DNA from: Acidobacteriota bacterium
Lineage (GTDB): Bacteria; Acidobacteriota; Blastocatellia; Pyrinomonadales; Pyrinomonadaceae
Length of the DNA: 64,000 nt
Direction: 5' to 3'
NCBI GenBank assembly: GCA_003385635.1
Contig: QQUY01000001.1
Span: 682,001-746,000 of the forward strand
Part shown: positions 63,585-64,000 of the stretch, in pieces
Position numbering within the stretch: position 1 is the first letter of the stretch
How the letters are laid out: every line of letters starts with the position of its first letter
Program-made: the position numbers and the translations under genes
The notes under the pieces: generated by a model
Databases searched by the model: none
The model's input: the letters and a program-made list of their open reading frames with translations, nothing else
Told to the model about the DNA's origin: nothing

Positions 63585-64000
63585 ATGTCTACTGACCCAA
63601 TCAAGAACCTTCTCGACAGACGGATCGAGGCCGGAGACTTCGCCTCGGCTTCTTGGTTCGTTTCCAGAAAAGGAAAGGTGCTCTCGGAAGGGGCTGTCGG
63701 CCTGGCAGTGAAAGTTGGGGACGAAGTGGCTGCGACGCCCGAGACAATCTATGACCTCGCAAGCCTTACAAAACCGCTCGTAACGGGCCTTCTGTTCGCC
63801 ATCTTCCGCGAGATGCTGGAGTTCCATCTCGACGAGCCCGTTTCGGAACTTTTCGAGCAGTTCCAGACCAGGGAAAAACGCGACATTACCTTTAATGATC
63901 TGCTCACCCATACTTCCGGGTTCGAGGCCTGGAGGCCGTTCTATCTTGAGGTCGAAGGGAGGGGACAAAAGAAAAGGCTTGAAGCGATCGTCAACAGGAT
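63585..64000 (+). CDS. Serine hydrolase (class C beta-lactamase/PBP-like), N-terminal part
   Basis: From ATG 63585 (GAGG 3 nt upstream) the frame is open to the window edge, giving 138 residues with no signal peptide. The serine-nucleophile SxxK motif is present as DLASLTKPLVTG, with AGDFASASWFVSRKGKVLSEGAVG before it and DLLTHTSGFEAW (Tyr region expected later) after it, as in beta-lactamase class C/esterase-like hydrolases. It begins 16 bp after the Gfo/Idh gene and is likely cotranscribed. The C-terminal part and KTG motif lie outside the window. Confidence 0.88.
   Translation, partial: MSTDPIKNLLDRRIEAGDFASASWFVSRKGKVLSEGAVGLAVKVGDEVAATPETIYDLASLTKPLVTGLLFAIFREMLEFHLDEPVSELFEQFQTREKRDITFNDLLTHTSGFEAWRPFYLEVEGRGQKKRLEAIVNR

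Overview
The window (about 55% GC by eye, dense coding on both strands) looks like a chromosome segment from an Acidobacteriota-type bacterium, perhaps Blastocatellia/Pyrinomonadales. This rests on two large Oar-like TonB receptors with carboxypeptidase-regulatory domains, TolB/PD40 propellers, an IorAB-type molybdenum hydroxylase and many degenerate intergenic repeats. It is an inference; no rRNA is present to confirm it.

Layout. 1-5.5 kb: the tail of an ABM-fold protein, aroB, a small membrane protein, a B12-type radical SAM protein (minus) and two small exported proteins. 5.5-11.9 kb: mutS2-dnaG-rpoD on the minus strand. 11.9-13.2 kb: DUF427 and DCC-thiol proteins between duplicated repeats. 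13.3-17.9 kb: three consecutive exported amidohydrolases, two of which lack the HxH metal motif. 18-26.2 kb: an ATP-grasp protein, a MarR-GNAT fusion with a likely double operator, a TetR/S41-peptidase pair, a dCTP-deaminase-like protein, UspA and a DmpA-type aminopeptidase.

25.0-43.1 kb is the metabolic centre: a minus-strand reductive pyrimidine degradation cluster. PreT/PreA reduce uracil or thymine, HydA opens the ring, a nitrilase-family beta-ureidopropionase releases beta-alanine, a class III aminotransferase gives malonate semialdehyde, and an MmsA-type dehydrogenase yields acetyl- or propionyl-CoA. A RidA protein and an NCS1 nucleobase permease accompany them. A secreted/anchored DmpA-like peptidase overlaps preA by 4 nt and could supply beta-alanine from peptides. 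A GTP-cyclohydrolase-II-like gene and a GNAT gene sit beside the permease. A REP-associated (RAYT) transposase lies inside the cluster.

43.2-56.3 kb: a secreted HExxH protein followed by an IorA/IorB-like molybdenum hydroxylase, then two large TonB-dependent receptors around a secreted modular protein. 56.6-64 kb: tRNA-Val(CAC), tRNA-Phe(GAA), small unknown genes, recA, a 9-bp minisatellite, a GT39 glycosyltransferase, a Gfo/Idh/MocA oxidoreductase and the start of a serine hydrolase.

The most unusual property is the spacer DNA. At least six families of degenerate 8-12 bp-unit repeats fill the spacers, often as inverted pairs. One family (about 90-190 bp, bounded by TAGCCAC/GTGGCTA) separates the pyrimidine genes and in three cases its terminal TAG is the stop codon of the adjoining gene. 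Another family (TGAGCRG units) runs into the last codons of several genes. A block of the same kind lies in frame inside preT and adds about 54 residues. No protein in the window is obviously responsible for these families.
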